Positions 1-8,427 of a stretch of DNA of 64,000 bases are shown here, in pieces. Origin of the DNA: Microbacterium salsuginis (GTDB taxonomy: Bacteria; Actinomycetota; Actinomycetes; Actinomycetales; Microbacteriaceae); NCBI RefSeq assembly GCF_012524205.1, contig NZ_JABACI010000004.1, forward strand, positions 806,001 through 870,000, in the 5' to 3' direction. The notes below the pieces were generated by a model that had not been told where the DNA came from, made no database searches, and saw only the letters and a list, made by a program, of their open reading frames with translations. The first letter of the stretch is position 1. Every line of letters begins with the position of its first letter. A program made the translations under genes and the position numbers.

Positions 1-936
1 TACATGGGCGGTGGGATGGCGCAGGTCTTCGCGCTCGCCGGCCACGACGTCGTCATCTCGGACGTCACCGCCGAGATCGCCGCGTCGAACCTGGAGCGGA
101 TCCGCACCGAGACTGAGGAGTTCGAGCAGCAGGGCCTCTTTCCGGCAGGCGCGACCGCGGTGATCGCCGAGCGGATCACCGCCGCGCAGAGCATCGAGGA
201 TGCCGTCGCGGACGCCGAATTCATCGAGGAGGCGGTGCCCGAGCGCATCGAGATCAAGCACGAGACGCTTCGCCGCATCTCGCGGGCGAACCCGACCGCG
301 GTCATCGGCAGCAACACCTCCACGATCTCGATCGCGAAGCTCGCCGAGGCCGTCGAGCACGCCGGGCGATTCCTCGGCGTGCACTTCTCCAACCCGGCGC
401 CGTTCGTGCCCGGCGTGGAGCTCATCCCGCACCCCGCCACCGCCGAGAGCGCCATCGTCGCCGCCGAAGAGCTCGTCGCCGGAAGTGGCAAGATCGGCGC
501 CCGCGTGAAGGACGCGACCGGATTCGTGCTGAACCGGCTGCAGTACGCGCTCTTCCACGAGGCGACCCAGCTGGTCGACGAGGGCGTCGCGACGCCGGAG
601 GACATCGACGCGATCGTCCGTTCGACGTTCGGTTTCCGCCTTCCGTTCTTCGGGCCGTTCGCGATCGCCGACATGGCCGGGCTCGACGTCTACGCCTTCT
701 GCTACGCGTCGCTGCAGGGCGACTTCCCGGAGCGCTTCGCGACGCCGGCCATCCTCGCCGAGCGCATCGAGCGCGGCGAGCTGGGAACCAAGACCGGCGG
801 CGGCTTCCGCGCCATCGACCCGGAGCGCATCTCGGAACTGGTCGCGTACCGCAACCGTGCCTACGCGAAGATGAAGGAACTGCTGGACGAGCTCGGCCCG
901 TCGCCGTTCGACGAGCCGGCAGGGGAGGCGCGGTGA
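1..936 (+). CDS. 3-hydroxyacyl-CoA dehydrogenase family protein, 5' end outside window
   Basis: NAD-dependent oxidation of a 3-hydroxyacyl-CoA or a related 3-hydroxy acid. The open frame enters from the left edge within the Rossmann glycine motif (Y-MGGGMAQVF), so about 10-15 N-terminal residues are missing. Visible are the SNTSTISIAKL segment, the catalytic-His motif HFSNPAP followed by VELIPHP, and the C-terminal dimerisation domain (GFVLNRLQYALFHEA onward). The VELIPHP variant also fits the L-gulonate/carnitine dehydrogenase branch, so the acyl-CoA substrate is not certain. Its stop overlaps the next gene's GTG start, implying translational coupling and a shared operon. Confidence 0.85.
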   Translation, partial: YMGGGMAQVFALAGHDVVISDVTAEIAASNLERIRTETEEFEQQGLFPAGATAVIAERITAAQSIEDAVADAEFIEEAVPERIEIKHETLRRISRANPTAVIGSNTSTISIAKLAEAVEHAGRFLGVHFSNPAPFVPGVELIPHPATAESAIVAAEELVAGSGKIGARVKDATGFVLNRLQYALFHEATQLVDEGVATPEDIDAIVRSTFGFRLPFFGPFAIADMAGLDVYAFCYASLQGDFPERFATPAILAERIERGELGTKTGGGFRAIDPERISELVAYRNRAYAKMKELLDELGPSPFDEPAGEAR

Positions 937-2207
937 GTGTGACGACAGGGCTGGTCGGAGAGCGCAACTGGGCGTCCAACGTCGTCTACGGATCCGAGCG
1001 GATCGTGGCGCCGCGTTCGATCGAGGAGCTTGCGGATGCGGTCCGCTCCGCGTCACGCGTAAAGGCCCTGGGCAGTCGCCACTGCTTCAACACGATCGCC
1101 GACACCGACGGCGTGCACATCGTCGCTCGGGAACTGCCGGCGGACGTGACGGTCGACAGCGAGCGACGCGTCGTGCGAGTGGCCGCGGGCCTGCGATACG
1201 GGGATGTCGCGCCCCGACTCGACCGCGAAGGGTGGGCGCTTGCCAACCTCGCGTCGCTGCCGCACATCTCGCTCGCCGGCGCGGTGGCGACCGGGACCCA
1301 CGGGTCGGGAGATGCCGTGGCGTCGCTGGCAGCATCCGTCGCCGCCGTCGAGCTCGTGACGGCTGACGGAGAGACGCTCCGATTCGCGCGAGGCGACGCG
1401 GACTTCGAAGGCGTGGTGGTCTCACTCGGGGCGCTCGGCATCGTGACCGCCGTCGAGCTCGACATCGTCCCCAGCTTCGACATTGCGCAGACCGTCTACG
1501 AGCGGCTGCCGCTGGACGCCGTGCTCGACGACCTCGACGCGGTCACCGGGCTCGGCTACAGCGTCTCGATGTTCCACACCTGGCGCGATCCCGCTGTCGT
1601 CGACCAGCTGTGGGTGAAGAGACGAGCGGATGCCGCCGGCACTGCGCCCCACGACGTGCTGGGCGCTGCGCGGGCGACCGTGAAGCGGCATCCGCTGCCC
1701 GACGTCTCCGCCGAGAGCTGCACCGATCAACTCGGCGAGCCGGGCCCGTGGTTCGCCCGCCTGCCGCACTTCAAGCTGGAGTTCACCCCGTCCAATGGCG
1801 AGGAGCTGCAGTCGGAGTACCTCGTGCCGCGCGGCAACGCGGTCGCCGCCATCTCCGCGCTGCGCGAGCTCGCTCCGCGCGTCGCTCCGCTGCTGCAGGT
1901 GTGCGAGCTGCGCACCGTCGCACAGGACGACCTGTGGCTGTCGCCGGCGTACCAGACCGATGTGGTGGGCCTTCACTTCACGTGGAAGCCCGATCAGCCG
2001 GGCGTGGAGGCGCTGCTGCCGACCATCGAGGCGGCGCTTGCGCCACTCGGTGCGCGTCCGCACTGGGGCAAGCTGTTCTCCCTCGACGGTGCGGAGCAGC
2101 GGATGCCGCGGCTCTATCCCCGCTGGAACGACTTCGCCGCGCTGCGCGAGCGCCTCGACCCCCGTGGAGTCTTCCGCAACGACTTCCTGGCCCGACTCGG
2201 ACTGTGA
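933..2207 (+). CDS. alditol oxidase-like FAD-dependent oxidoreductase
   Basis: Probably oxidises an alditol or related polyol/lactone at the primary alcohol with oxygen as acceptor. The 424-residue protein has the VAO/FAD_binding_4 layout: an FAD domain with GSRHCFN near residues 47-53, where His50 matches the residue that carries covalent FAD in Streptomyces AldO, then SLPHISLAGAVATGTHGSG, and a C-terminal D-arabinono-lactone-oxidase-type domain (QSEYLVPR, CELRTVA, RPHWGK). GTG start overlaps the upstream stop; GGGGAGG lies 6 bases before it. Family resemblance to AldO extends over the full length; the physiological substrate is unknown. Confidence 0.85.
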   Translation: MSVTTGLVGERNWASNVVYGSERIVAPRSIEELADAVRSASRVKALGSRHCFNTIADTDGVHIVARELPADVTVDSERRVVRVAAGLRYGDVAPRLDREGWALANLASLPHISLAGAVATGTHGSGDAVASLAASVAAVELVTADGETLRFARGDADFEGVVVSLGALGIVTAVELDIVPSFDIAQTVYERLPLDAVLDDLDAVTGLGYSVSMFHTWRDPAVVDQLWVKRRADAAGTAPHDVLGAARATVKRHPLPDVSAESCTDQLGEPGPWFARLPHFKLEFTPSNGEELQSEYLVPRGNAVAAISALRELAPRVAPLLQVCELRTVAQDDLWLSPAYQTDVVGLHFTWKPDQPGVEALLPTIEAALAPLGARPHWGKLFSLDGAEQRMPRLYPRWNDFAALRERLDPRGVFRNDFLARLGL

Positions 2208-2234
2208 ACCGGGGCCGCGCGTGCGTCTGGTCGG

Positions 2235-2975
2235 CTAGGTCGCCGCCTCTTCCTCGTCGGCGGCGAAACCGGCGCGGAAGCGCCGGGCCGACTCCTCGAC
2301 GTGGCGCCGCATGGCGTATGCGGCGGCATCCGGCTCACGCGCGCCGATCGCGTCGATGATCTGCTGATGCTCCTCGATCGCCTCGGCGGTGATCGACAGG
2401 GTGCTGCTGAGACGGAAGAGGTGAACGTGAGGATGGAGCCTGGCGAGCGAGTCGCGGATGTACAGATTCGAGCTTCCGAGCGCGATCGCATCGTGCAGCT
2501 GCGCATCGATCTGCGAGAAACGGGCGTACGAGGTCAGGCCGTCGGAGCCTCGTTGCTCATGCAGCTGCAGCATGTCCGCTTCGAGGGCCGACAGCAGAGC
2601 GATGTCGTCCGGTGACATCCGTTCGGCTGCCCGCCGTGCGGCCGCGGGTTCGAGGAGCAGACGCACTTCGACCATCTGCTCGAACTGGTCCCGTGTCATC
2701 TTCGGCGCGACGCGGTAGCCGGCCAGGTGATTGCGGACGACGATGCCCTCTGCGTCGAGTCGATGCAGGGCTTCGCGTACCGGAGTCTGCGAGACGCCGA
2801 GCTCCCGTGCCAAGGCGTCGATCGTGAGCCGATCTCCCGGGCCGAGGTCCGAGGTGAGGATGCGGGACAGCAGGGATCCATAGATCTCGGTCCCCAGCGG
2901 GGAGCGCGCGGCGCCATCACGCGGGGAGGCGGAAACGCCCCTGGTGTCCAAGGGCAGGTGCGCGCGATGGGCCAT
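2235..2975 (-). CDS. GntR family (FCD/FadR subfamily) transcriptional regulator
   Basis: Likely substrate-responsive repressor of the surrounding catabolic island. The 246-residue protein has an N-terminal winged helix (GDRLTIDALARELGVSQTP then VREALHRLDAEGIV) and an all-helical FCD effector domain (RLLLEPAAARRAA ... EHQQIIDAI). The frame stays open 50 codons upstream, but the ATG at 2975 is preceded by GGGAG and gives the usual family length. Divergent from the Fe-alcohol dehydrogenase operon; the 223-bp gap carries operator-like repeats on both promoter sides, suggesting autoregulation and control of the divergent operon. Confidence 0.9.
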   Translation of the reverse strand: MAHRAHLPLDTRGVSASPRDGAARSPLGTEIYGSLLSRILTSDLGPGDRLTIDALARELGVSQTPVREALHRLDAEGIVVRNHLAGYRVAPKMTRDQFEQMVEVRLLLEPAAARRAAERMSPDDIALLSALEADMLQLHEQRGSDGLTSYARFSQIDAQLHDAIALGSSNLYIRDSLARLHPHVHLFRLSSTLSITAEAIEEHQQIIDAIGAREPDAAAYAMRRHVEESARRFRAGFAADEEEAAT

Positions 2976-2988
2976 GTTCGTCTCCCGC

Positions 2989-3006
2989 GATCCGATCTGA
3001 TCCGAT
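2989..3006. promoter_or_regulatory. putative GntR operator, copy A
   Basis: Reads GATCCGATCTGATCCGAT, two GATCCGAT units separated by CT, 14 bases upstream of the gntR start codon. The core ATCCGATCTGAT (2990-3001) recurs in front of the RraA-like gene around 17.8 kb and twice more at 17.9-18.0 kb, which marks it as a specific binding site rather than chance. Position over the gntR leader fits autorepression. Binding by this regulator is inferred. Confidence 0.55.
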
Positions 3007-3118
3007 GACTGATGAAGTTCTAGTCTGCCGCACGTTGCACGACCAGCGCCACTACGGAGACAACGCGCGGAACTCGCGGCGCCGCGGAGCCTGGTATTCC
3101 TCGAACCTCGAGCTCGGA

Positions 3119-3168
3119 TTGACAAGTCGCGGTCACGCCTCCTACTGTCGAATCAGATCGTATCGGAT
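3119..3168 (+). promoter_or_regulatory. promoter of the Fe-ADH operon with overlapping GntR operator B
   Basis: A TTGACA box (3119-3124) is followed after 18 bases by TACTGT (3143-3148). Immediately downstream, 3152-3168 reads ATCAGATCGTATCGGAT, a variant of the operator seen at gntR (reverse orientation of the same core). A repressor bound there would cover the transcription start. The start codon follows at 3199. The same promoter-operator arrangement is repeated for the minus-strand RraA-like gene near 17.8 kb. Confidence 0.55.
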
Positions 3169-3198
3169 ACGGTCGTTGTTCCAACGGAGGATGCTCGG

Positions 3199-4428
3199 AT
3201 GTACGCGGTGCTGCGATCACCTGGAGAGATCGTGTTCGGACGTGGCGCGCGGCGCGCGGTGCCCGCGCTCGTCGCGGCCCGCGGATCGCGTGCCCTGATC
3301 ATCGCCGACCCGTTCCTCGCCGACTCCGTGGAGATCGGCGAACTGCGGACCGAGCTCGAAGCCGCTGGACTTCGATCGGCGCTCTTCACCGACGTCGTGC
3401 CGGAACTGCCCGTGAGCGCGATCCTCTCGGCAGTGCGCGCGGCGGCCGACTTCGAGGCGGACATCTTCATCGCGATCGGCGGAGGCAGCAGCATCGACAC
3501 CGCGAAGATGGCCGCGGTGGTCGTGGCGCACGGGGGGGACGTTCCCGACTACTACGGCGAAGGCAACGTGCCCGGCCCGATCGCGCCGATCATCGCGGTA
3601 CCGACGACCGCGGGCACCGGCTCGGAAGTCACCCCCGTGGCCGTCGTGACCGATCCCGCCCGCGAGTCCAAGATCGGCGTCTCGAGCCCGTATCTCATTC
3701 CGGCAGTCGCCGTCTGCGACCCCGAACTCACCCTGAGCTGCCCGCCGTCTGTCACGGCCGCATCGGGCGCCGACGCGCTGTCGCACGCCATCGAGTCGTA
3801 CACAGCCCGCAAAGGCGAGGTGGGAGACCTGGCATCCAGCAGAGTCTTCATGGGCGCCTCCGCGCTGACCGACCTGCTCGGGCTCGAAGCGATTCGCTGT
3901 CTGGCGGCAGGCCTGGCTCAGGCTTACCGACAGCCCGACGACATCCAGGCACGTTCTCTGACGATGTTCGGTTCCCTGCTCGCCGGGCTCGCGTTCGGCA
4001 CGGCGGGAACCGCCGCCGCCCATGCCCTGCAATATCCCATCGGTGCCATCACGCACACGTCGCACGGAGTAGGGGTGGGGCTGCTGCTTCCTCACGCGAT
4101 GGCGCTGAACGCGCCGGCGCGACAGCAGGAGCTCGCGGACGTCGCTCGCGCGATGGGCGCCGGAGACAAGCCGGTGAACGAACTGGCGGATGCTGCGCCT
4201 CGGCTCGTCCGCGAACTGATGACGCAGATCGGCATCCCCCTGTCACTGGAGGAGCTCGGGTTCCCGCGCGATCGTCTCGACTGGGCGGCCGAGCAGGGCA
4301 CGCACGCGAAACGGCTCGCAGACAACAATCCCGTGGTGCTCACCGTCGAGGCCGCTCGCGCGGTCCTCGAGGCGGCGTATGCGGGCACCCTCAGCTTCGA
4401 CCCCGAGACGTTGGGAGCATCGCGATGA
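3199..4428 (+). CDS. iron-containing alcohol dehydrogenase
   Basis: NAD(P)-dependent group III alcohol dehydrogenase or maleylacetate-reductase-like enzyme, 409 residues. The nucleotide-binding loop IGGGSSIDTAK lies near residue 95, PTTAGTGSEVTP near 135-146, and the metal ligands are expected at the Asp and His of GADALSHAIE and the His residues of the HTSHGVGVGLLLPHAM block. First gene of an operon of at least twelve plus-strand genes; its stop overlaps the aldehyde dehydrogenase start (ATGA), which suggests that the two oxidise an alcohol to acid through an aldehyde. Substrate cannot be read from the sequence. Confidence 0.88.
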   Translation: MYAVLRSPGEIVFGRGARRAVPALVAARGSRALIIADPFLADSVEIGELRTELEAAGLRSALFTDVVPELPVSAILSAVRAAADFEADIFIAIGGGSSIDTAKMAAVVVAHGGDVPDYYGEGNVPGPIAPIIAVPTTAGTGSEVTPVAVVTDPARESKIGVSSPYLIPAVAVCDPELTLSCPPSVTAASGADALSHAIESYTARKGEVGDLASSRVFMGASALTDLLGLEAIRCLAAGLAQAYRQPDDIQARSLTMFGSLLAGLAFGTAGTAAAHALQYPIGAITHTSHGVGVGLLLPHAMALNAPARQQELADVARAMGAGDKPVNELADAAPRLVRELMTQIGIPLSLEELGFPRDRLDWAAEQGTHAKRLADNNPVVLTVEAARAVLEAAYAGTLSFDPETLGASR

Positions 4429-5843
4429 CCATTCTTTCCGCTGACCGTGCCGTGACCGGCACTGCCAAGGCGTTCGCCGTCCTGAACCCGGCCGACGAGT
4501 CCGTCATCGCTGCGGTGGCCGATCACGGGCCCGACGACGCCGACCGCGCCGTCGCCGCCGCGAGCGAAGCGGCAGGCGCCTGGGCGGCCCGTCCCGCCCG
4601 GGAGCGCGCTGCCGTGCTGCTGCGGGCGTTCGACATCATGATGCAGCGTCAGCGTGAGCTCGCGGACCTGATCTCGCGTGAGAACGGCAAGTCACACGCC
4701 GACGCGATGGGCGAGGTCGCCTACGCCGCGGAGTACTTCCGCTGGTACGCCGAAGAAGCGGTCCGCGTGCGCGGCGAGCTCTTCGACAATCCAGCGGGCA
4801 CGAGCAAGGTGCTGGTCTCGCACGAGCCGATCGGCGTGTGCGTGCTCGTCACCCCGTGGAACTTCCCCGCGGCGATGGCCACCCGCAAGATCGGGCCGGC
4901 GCTCGCCGTCGGCTGCACCGCCATCCTCAAGCCGGCGGCCGAGACTCCGCTCACGGCGTTGGCGATCGCCGAGATCCTGGCCGAAGCGGGGCTCCCGGAG
5001 GGAGTCCTGACGGTGCTGACGACCAGGTCCGCGAGCGCGGTGGTCGACCGGCTGCTCTCGCACGACAGCGTGAGGATGCTGTCGTTCACGGGATCCACCG
5101 AGGTCGGCCGGCATCTGCTCGAGCGTGCGTCGCACCGCGTGCTCCGGACGGCCATGGAGCTCGGCGGCAACGCGCCCTTCCTCGTCCTGCGGGACGCCGA
5201 CCTCGATGCCGCCCTCGAGGGCGCGATGATCGCGAAGATGCGCAACGGCGGGCAGGCCTGCACGGCGGCGAACCGGTTCTTCGTGCACGAGAGCGTCGTC
5301 GAGAGGTTCGCGAGCGAACTGGCGACCCGCATGGGCGCGCTGACGGTGGGCGATGCCGCGGATGCGTCGGTCGACGTCGGCCCGTTGATCAATGAGGCGG
5401 GCCGCCGCAAGGTGCAGGAGCTCGTGGACGACGCGGTCGCGCGGGGGGCACGTGTCCTGACCGGCGGCTCGACACCCGACGGTGCGGGCTACTTCTATCC
5501 GCCCACCGTGCTGGTCGACGTTCCGCGCGATGCTCGGATCCTGCATGAAGAGGTGTTCGGGCCCGTCGCCCCCATCGCCGCTTTCTCCACGGAGGAGGAC
5601 GCGATCGGCGTCGCGAACGACACGATCCACGGCCTCGTCTCCTACCTCTATACGGAAGACCTTCGCCGTGGCCTTGCGCTCGCTGCGCGGCTGGAGGCCG
5701 GGATGGTCGCTCTGAACCGCGGCCTCGTCTCCGACCCGGCGGCGCCGTTCGGCGGCGTGAAGGAGAGCGGCCTGGGCCGCGAAGGCTCCACCGAGGGCCT
5801 GCACGAATACCTCGAGACAAAGTACGTCGCCACCAACTGGTGA
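4425..5843 (+). CDS. NAD(P)-dependent aldehyde dehydrogenase (succinate-semialdehyde dehydrogenase-like)
   Basis: Oxidises an aldehyde to the carboxylate. The 472-residue protein has TPWNFPAAMATRKIGPALA, the FTGSTEVG cofactor loop, the general base Glu245 in MELGGN and the nucleophile Cys279 in GGQACTAANRF. Length and motif spacing are typical of the GabD-like ALDH branch. Start overlaps the Fe-ADH stop by four bases (ATGA). It probably processes the semialdehyde produced by the preceding dehydrogenase or by the downstream aldolase. Confidence 0.92.
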   Translation: MTILSADRAVTGTAKAFAVLNPADESVIAAVADHGPDDADRAVAAASEAAGAWAARPARERAAVLLRAFDIMMQRQRELADLISRENGKSHADAMGEVAYAAEYFRWYAEEAVRVRGELFDNPAGTSKVLVSHEPIGVCVLVTPWNFPAAMATRKIGPALAVGCTAILKPAAETPLTALAIAEILAEAGLPEGVLTVLTTRSASAVVDRLLSHDSVRMLSFTGSTEVGRHLLERASHRVLRTAMELGGNAPFLVLRDADLDAALEGAMIAKMRNGGQACTAANRFFVHESVVERFASELATRMGALTVGDAADASVDVGPLINEAGRRKVQELVDDAVARGARVLTGGSTPDGAGYFYPPTVLVDVPRDARILHEEVFGPVAPIAAFSTEEDAIGVANDTIHGLVSYLYTEDLRRGLALAARLEAGMVALNRGLVSDPAAPFGGVKESGLGREGSTEGLHEYLETKYVATNW

Positions 5844-5881
5844 ACGACGAGGAACCTCACACAAAGGAAGGCAGTAGTCCG

Positions 5882-6577
5882 ATGGATTACCCCGAAATCA
5901 AGAAGCTGTACGACGGCCTGCGCGTGTCGGACGTGCGCGACGGCATGGACTGGATCGGTCTGTTCAGCAAGGGCAGCGTCGCGCGCGACATCCGTCCCCT
6001 GTTCGACGGCGCCCGCCTGTGCGGTCCCGCACTCACCGTGCGGCTCGTGGCGAGCCACGAGCAGGCGCCGCCGCTGACACCGGACGAGTACACCGAGTGG
6101 GCGAAGCAGTACTGGTACAAGGAGAAGCACATCGAGCCGTACGTCAGCGAGATCGTGCAGGGTGATGTGGTCGTCATCGAGTCGCCGTACCTCGGAGTGG
6201 GCCAGCTCGGGTCGTGGAACACCCTCAACTTCTTCCTCAACGGCGCACAGGGCGTGGTCTCCAGCGGTGGCGTCCGGGACGTCGACGAATGCCGGCTTCA
6301 GAAGGTGCCGATCTTCACGCAGTTCATCGGTCAGACCATGACGCAGGGCCGCATCGAGTATCTCGAGCACAACACCCCGATCACGATCGGCGGTCAGCGC
6401 GTGAATCCGCGCGACCTGGTCGTCGGCGACGGCGACGGTGTGATCGTCGTGCCCCACGAGCACATCGAGGAAGTCGCCAAGTACGCGTGGCAGGAAGCCG
6501 AGAACGACAAGCGCGGCCGCCGCAAGATGTACGAGCAGCTCGGGTGGGCACTCGACGACACCGTCCAGGTCGACTGA
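5882..6577 (+). CDS. RraA-like / class II HMG-aldolase family protein, copy 1
   Basis: Members of this fold are metal-dependent pyruvate aldolases (HMG/CHA aldolase), oxaloacetate decarboxylases, or the RNase E inhibitor RraA; in this setting an aldolase or decarboxylase acting on an oxo-acid is most likely. 231 residues with the family core GAQGVVSSGGVRDVDE and VNPRDLVVGDGDGVIVVP. The frame is open from 5840, but the ATG at 5882 follows AAAGGAAGG and aligns with the start of the close paralogue at 17747. By hand alignment about 195 of 231 residues match that copy. Confidence 0.85.
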   Translation: MDYPEIKKLYDGLRVSDVRDGMDWIGLFSKGSVARDIRPLFDGARLCGPALTVRLVASHEQAPPLTPDEYTEWAKQYWYKEKHIEPYVSEIVQGDVVVIESPYLGVGQLGSWNTLNFFLNGAQGVVSSGGVRDVDECRLQKVPIFTQFIGQTMTQGRIEYLEHNTPITIGGQRVNPRDLVVGDGDGVIVVPHEHIEEVAKYAWQEAENDKRGRRKMYEQLGWALDDTVQVD

Positions 6578-6616
6578 CGTCGGACCCGGACGAGAGCGCA
6601 TTCGAAGGAGATTGCC

Positions 6617-7447
6617 ATGCGAGTCGGATTCATCGGGCTCGGCGACATCGGGATGCCGATGGCGCTCAACCTCATCGACCAGGGATTCGATGTCGTCGGA
6701 TCAGACCTGGCCGAGGACAAGCGCGCCCGGCTCGAGGAGGGGGGCGGCCGGCTCGCGTCCGACCTGACCGACTTCGCTGACTGCGAGGTCGTCTGCCTCG
6801 CCGTTCCCGACGACGCCGTGGTCGAGTCGATCCTGGTCGATCAAGGTCTTGCCGGCATCGTCGCGGCAGGGGCGACCTTCCTCATCCACTCGACGGTTCT
6901 GCCGACGACGGTGGAACGACTGGCGTCCGCCGACGGGCGCGTCCGGATCCTGGACGCGCCCGTCAGCGGCGGCGCCGCCCGCGCGCGCGACGGCTCCCTC
7001 ACCGTCATGCTGGGCGGCGAGCCGAGCCGCGACGCTCAGCGCGTGCTCGACGCGCTCGGCACGACCGTCAGGTGCGGGAGGGTCGGCGCCGGCGCCGCCG
7101 TGAAGCTGGCGAATCAGCTCGCGATGCTCGCCTCGCTCCAGGCGCTGTACGAGGGCCTCGAGCTGACCGCCGCCTTCGATGTGGCGGACTCCCTCGTCCT
7201 GGACGTCCTCCAGTCCTCGACGGGAGACAGCTGGACCGCACGGAACTGGGGGTTCTTCGACGACTTGGCGAAGGCGTACGACCGCGCCGACGTCGACGTG
7301 TCGTACCGGCCGTGGAGCAAAGACCTGTGGGACGTCGTCGCCGCGGCGAGGCACGCCGGCACCCGCGCGCCGCTGGCCGCCCTGTTGTCACAGATCCTCG
7401 CCGACGAGGTCGAGGATCACGCCCGGAAGGCGGTCGATCCGTCATGA
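6617..7447 (+). CDS. 3-hydroxyisobutyrate dehydrogenase-family oxidoreductase
   Basis: Beta-hydroxyacid dehydrogenase (tartronate-semialdehyde reductase / hydroxyisobutyrate dehydrogenase family), 276 residues. The N-terminal Rossmann motif is GFIGLGDIGMPMA, the substrate motif is DAPVSGGAARARDG near residue 114, and the catalytic Lys163 lies in VKLANQ. A GAAGGAG box precedes the ATG. Its position directly after an aldolase-like gene fits reduction of a semialdehyde product, as tartronate semialdehyde reductase does after an aldolase; that assignment is inference. Overlaps the permease start by four bases. Confidence 0.88.
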   Translation: MRVGFIGLGDIGMPMALNLIDQGFDVVGSDLAEDKRARLEEGGGRLASDLTDFADCEVVCLAVPDDAVVESILVDQGLAGIVAAGATFLIHSTVLPTTVERLASADGRVRILDAPVSGGAARARDGSLTVMLGGEPSRDAQRVLDALGTTVRCGRVGAGAAVKLANQLAMLASLQALYEGLELTAAFDVADSLVLDVLQSSTGDSWTARNWGFFDDLAKAYDRADVDVSYRPWSKDLWDVVAAARHAGTRAPLAALLSQILADEVEDHARKAVDPS

Positions 7448-8427
7448 CCCAGCAAGCCATCCTCGAGCAGATCCCCGAGCAGAGCTCGTTCGGCGCCGAT
7501 ACGCTCGCGACCGACCCGGAGCGCAGGCGCGCGATGAAGCGCAATCGCCGGCGCAACGCGCTGTCGGCCTACGGCTTCCTGTCGCCGTGGCTCATCGGAA
7601 TGGTGGTCATCACCCTCGGGCCGATGATCGCATCGCTGTACCTGTCCTTCACGCGCTACGACTTGATCGGCTCGGCGGACTGGATCGGGCTGGACAACTA
7701 CGTCCGCATGTTCGAATCCGACCCCCGGTATCTCAAGTCCGTCGGCGTGACGATCATGTACACGGTCCTCAGCGTTCCGGGCATCCTGATCTTCTCGCTG
7801 CTGCTCGCTGTCTTCCTCAACCGGGGCATGAAGTTCCTCTCGGTCTACCGAGCGCTGTTCTACATCCCGTCGCTGCTGGGAAGCAGCGTGGCTATCGCCG
7901 TGCTCTGGCTGCAGGTCTTCGGTTCGAGCGGGATCTTCAACGCCTTCCTCGGGCTGTTCGGCATCGAGGGCCAGAGCTGGATCGGCAACCCGAGCACGGC
8001 GCTGTATACCGTCGTGGCGCTCGCGATCTGGACCTTCGGAAGCACCATGGTGATCTTCCTGGCGGGATTGCGCCAGATCCCGGCCTCGTACTACGAGGCG
8101 GCCCAGCTGGACGGCGCCAATCGCTGGCAGCAGTTCTGGTCGATCACGTTTCCGCATCTCACGCCCGTCATCTTCTTCAACGGCCTGCTGGTCGTCGTCA
8201 ACTCCCTCCAGTCCTTCACGCCGGCCTACGTGATCAGTGGGGGCACGGGGCAGCCGGCCGACTCACTGCTGCTCTACACCGTGTACCTGTACCAGAAGGG
8301 CTTCGTCGACTTCCAGATGGGATACGCGTCCGCGATGGCATGGGCCCTGCTGGTCGCCCTCGCCCTCATCACCGGGGGGATCTTCTGGAGCTCCCGCTAC
8401 TGGGTTTTCTATGGGGAGGACTCATGA
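7444..8427 (+). CDS. sugar ABC transporter permease (MalF/UgpA type)
   Basis: First inner-membrane subunit of a CUT1 carbohydrate importer. 327 residues with about six transmembrane segments beginning at LSPWLIGMVVITLGP, and the EAA loop YEAAQLDGANRWQQFWSITFP that docks the ATPase. The frame is open further upstream, but that part overlaps the dehydrogenase gene; ATG 7444 overlaps its stop (ATGA). Works with the next permease and the lipoprotein at 9355. No ATPase gene is present in the cluster. Confidence 0.92.
   Translation: MTQQAILEQIPEQSSFGADTLATDPERRRAMKRNRRRNALSAYGFLSPWLIGMVVITLGPMIASLYLSFTRYDLIGSADWIGLDNYVRMFESDPRYLKSVGVTIMYTVLSVPGILIFSLLLAVFLNRGMKFLSVYRALFYIPSLLGSSVAIAVLWLQVFGSSGIFNAFLGLFGIEGQSWIGNPSTALYTVVALAIWTFGSTMVIFLAGLRQIPASYYEAAQLDGANRWQQFWSITFPHLTPVIFFNGLLVVVNSLQSFTPAYVISGGTGQPADSLLLYTVYLYQKGFVDFQMGYASAMAWALLVALALITGGIFWSSRYWVFYGEDS

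Noticed and set aside
5882..6577. Annotation as RNase E activity regulator RraA or as demethylmenaquinone methyltransferase
   Set aside because: Those names are historical for the fold; the catabolic context and the extended sequence relative to RraA support an aldolase/decarboxylase role instead.
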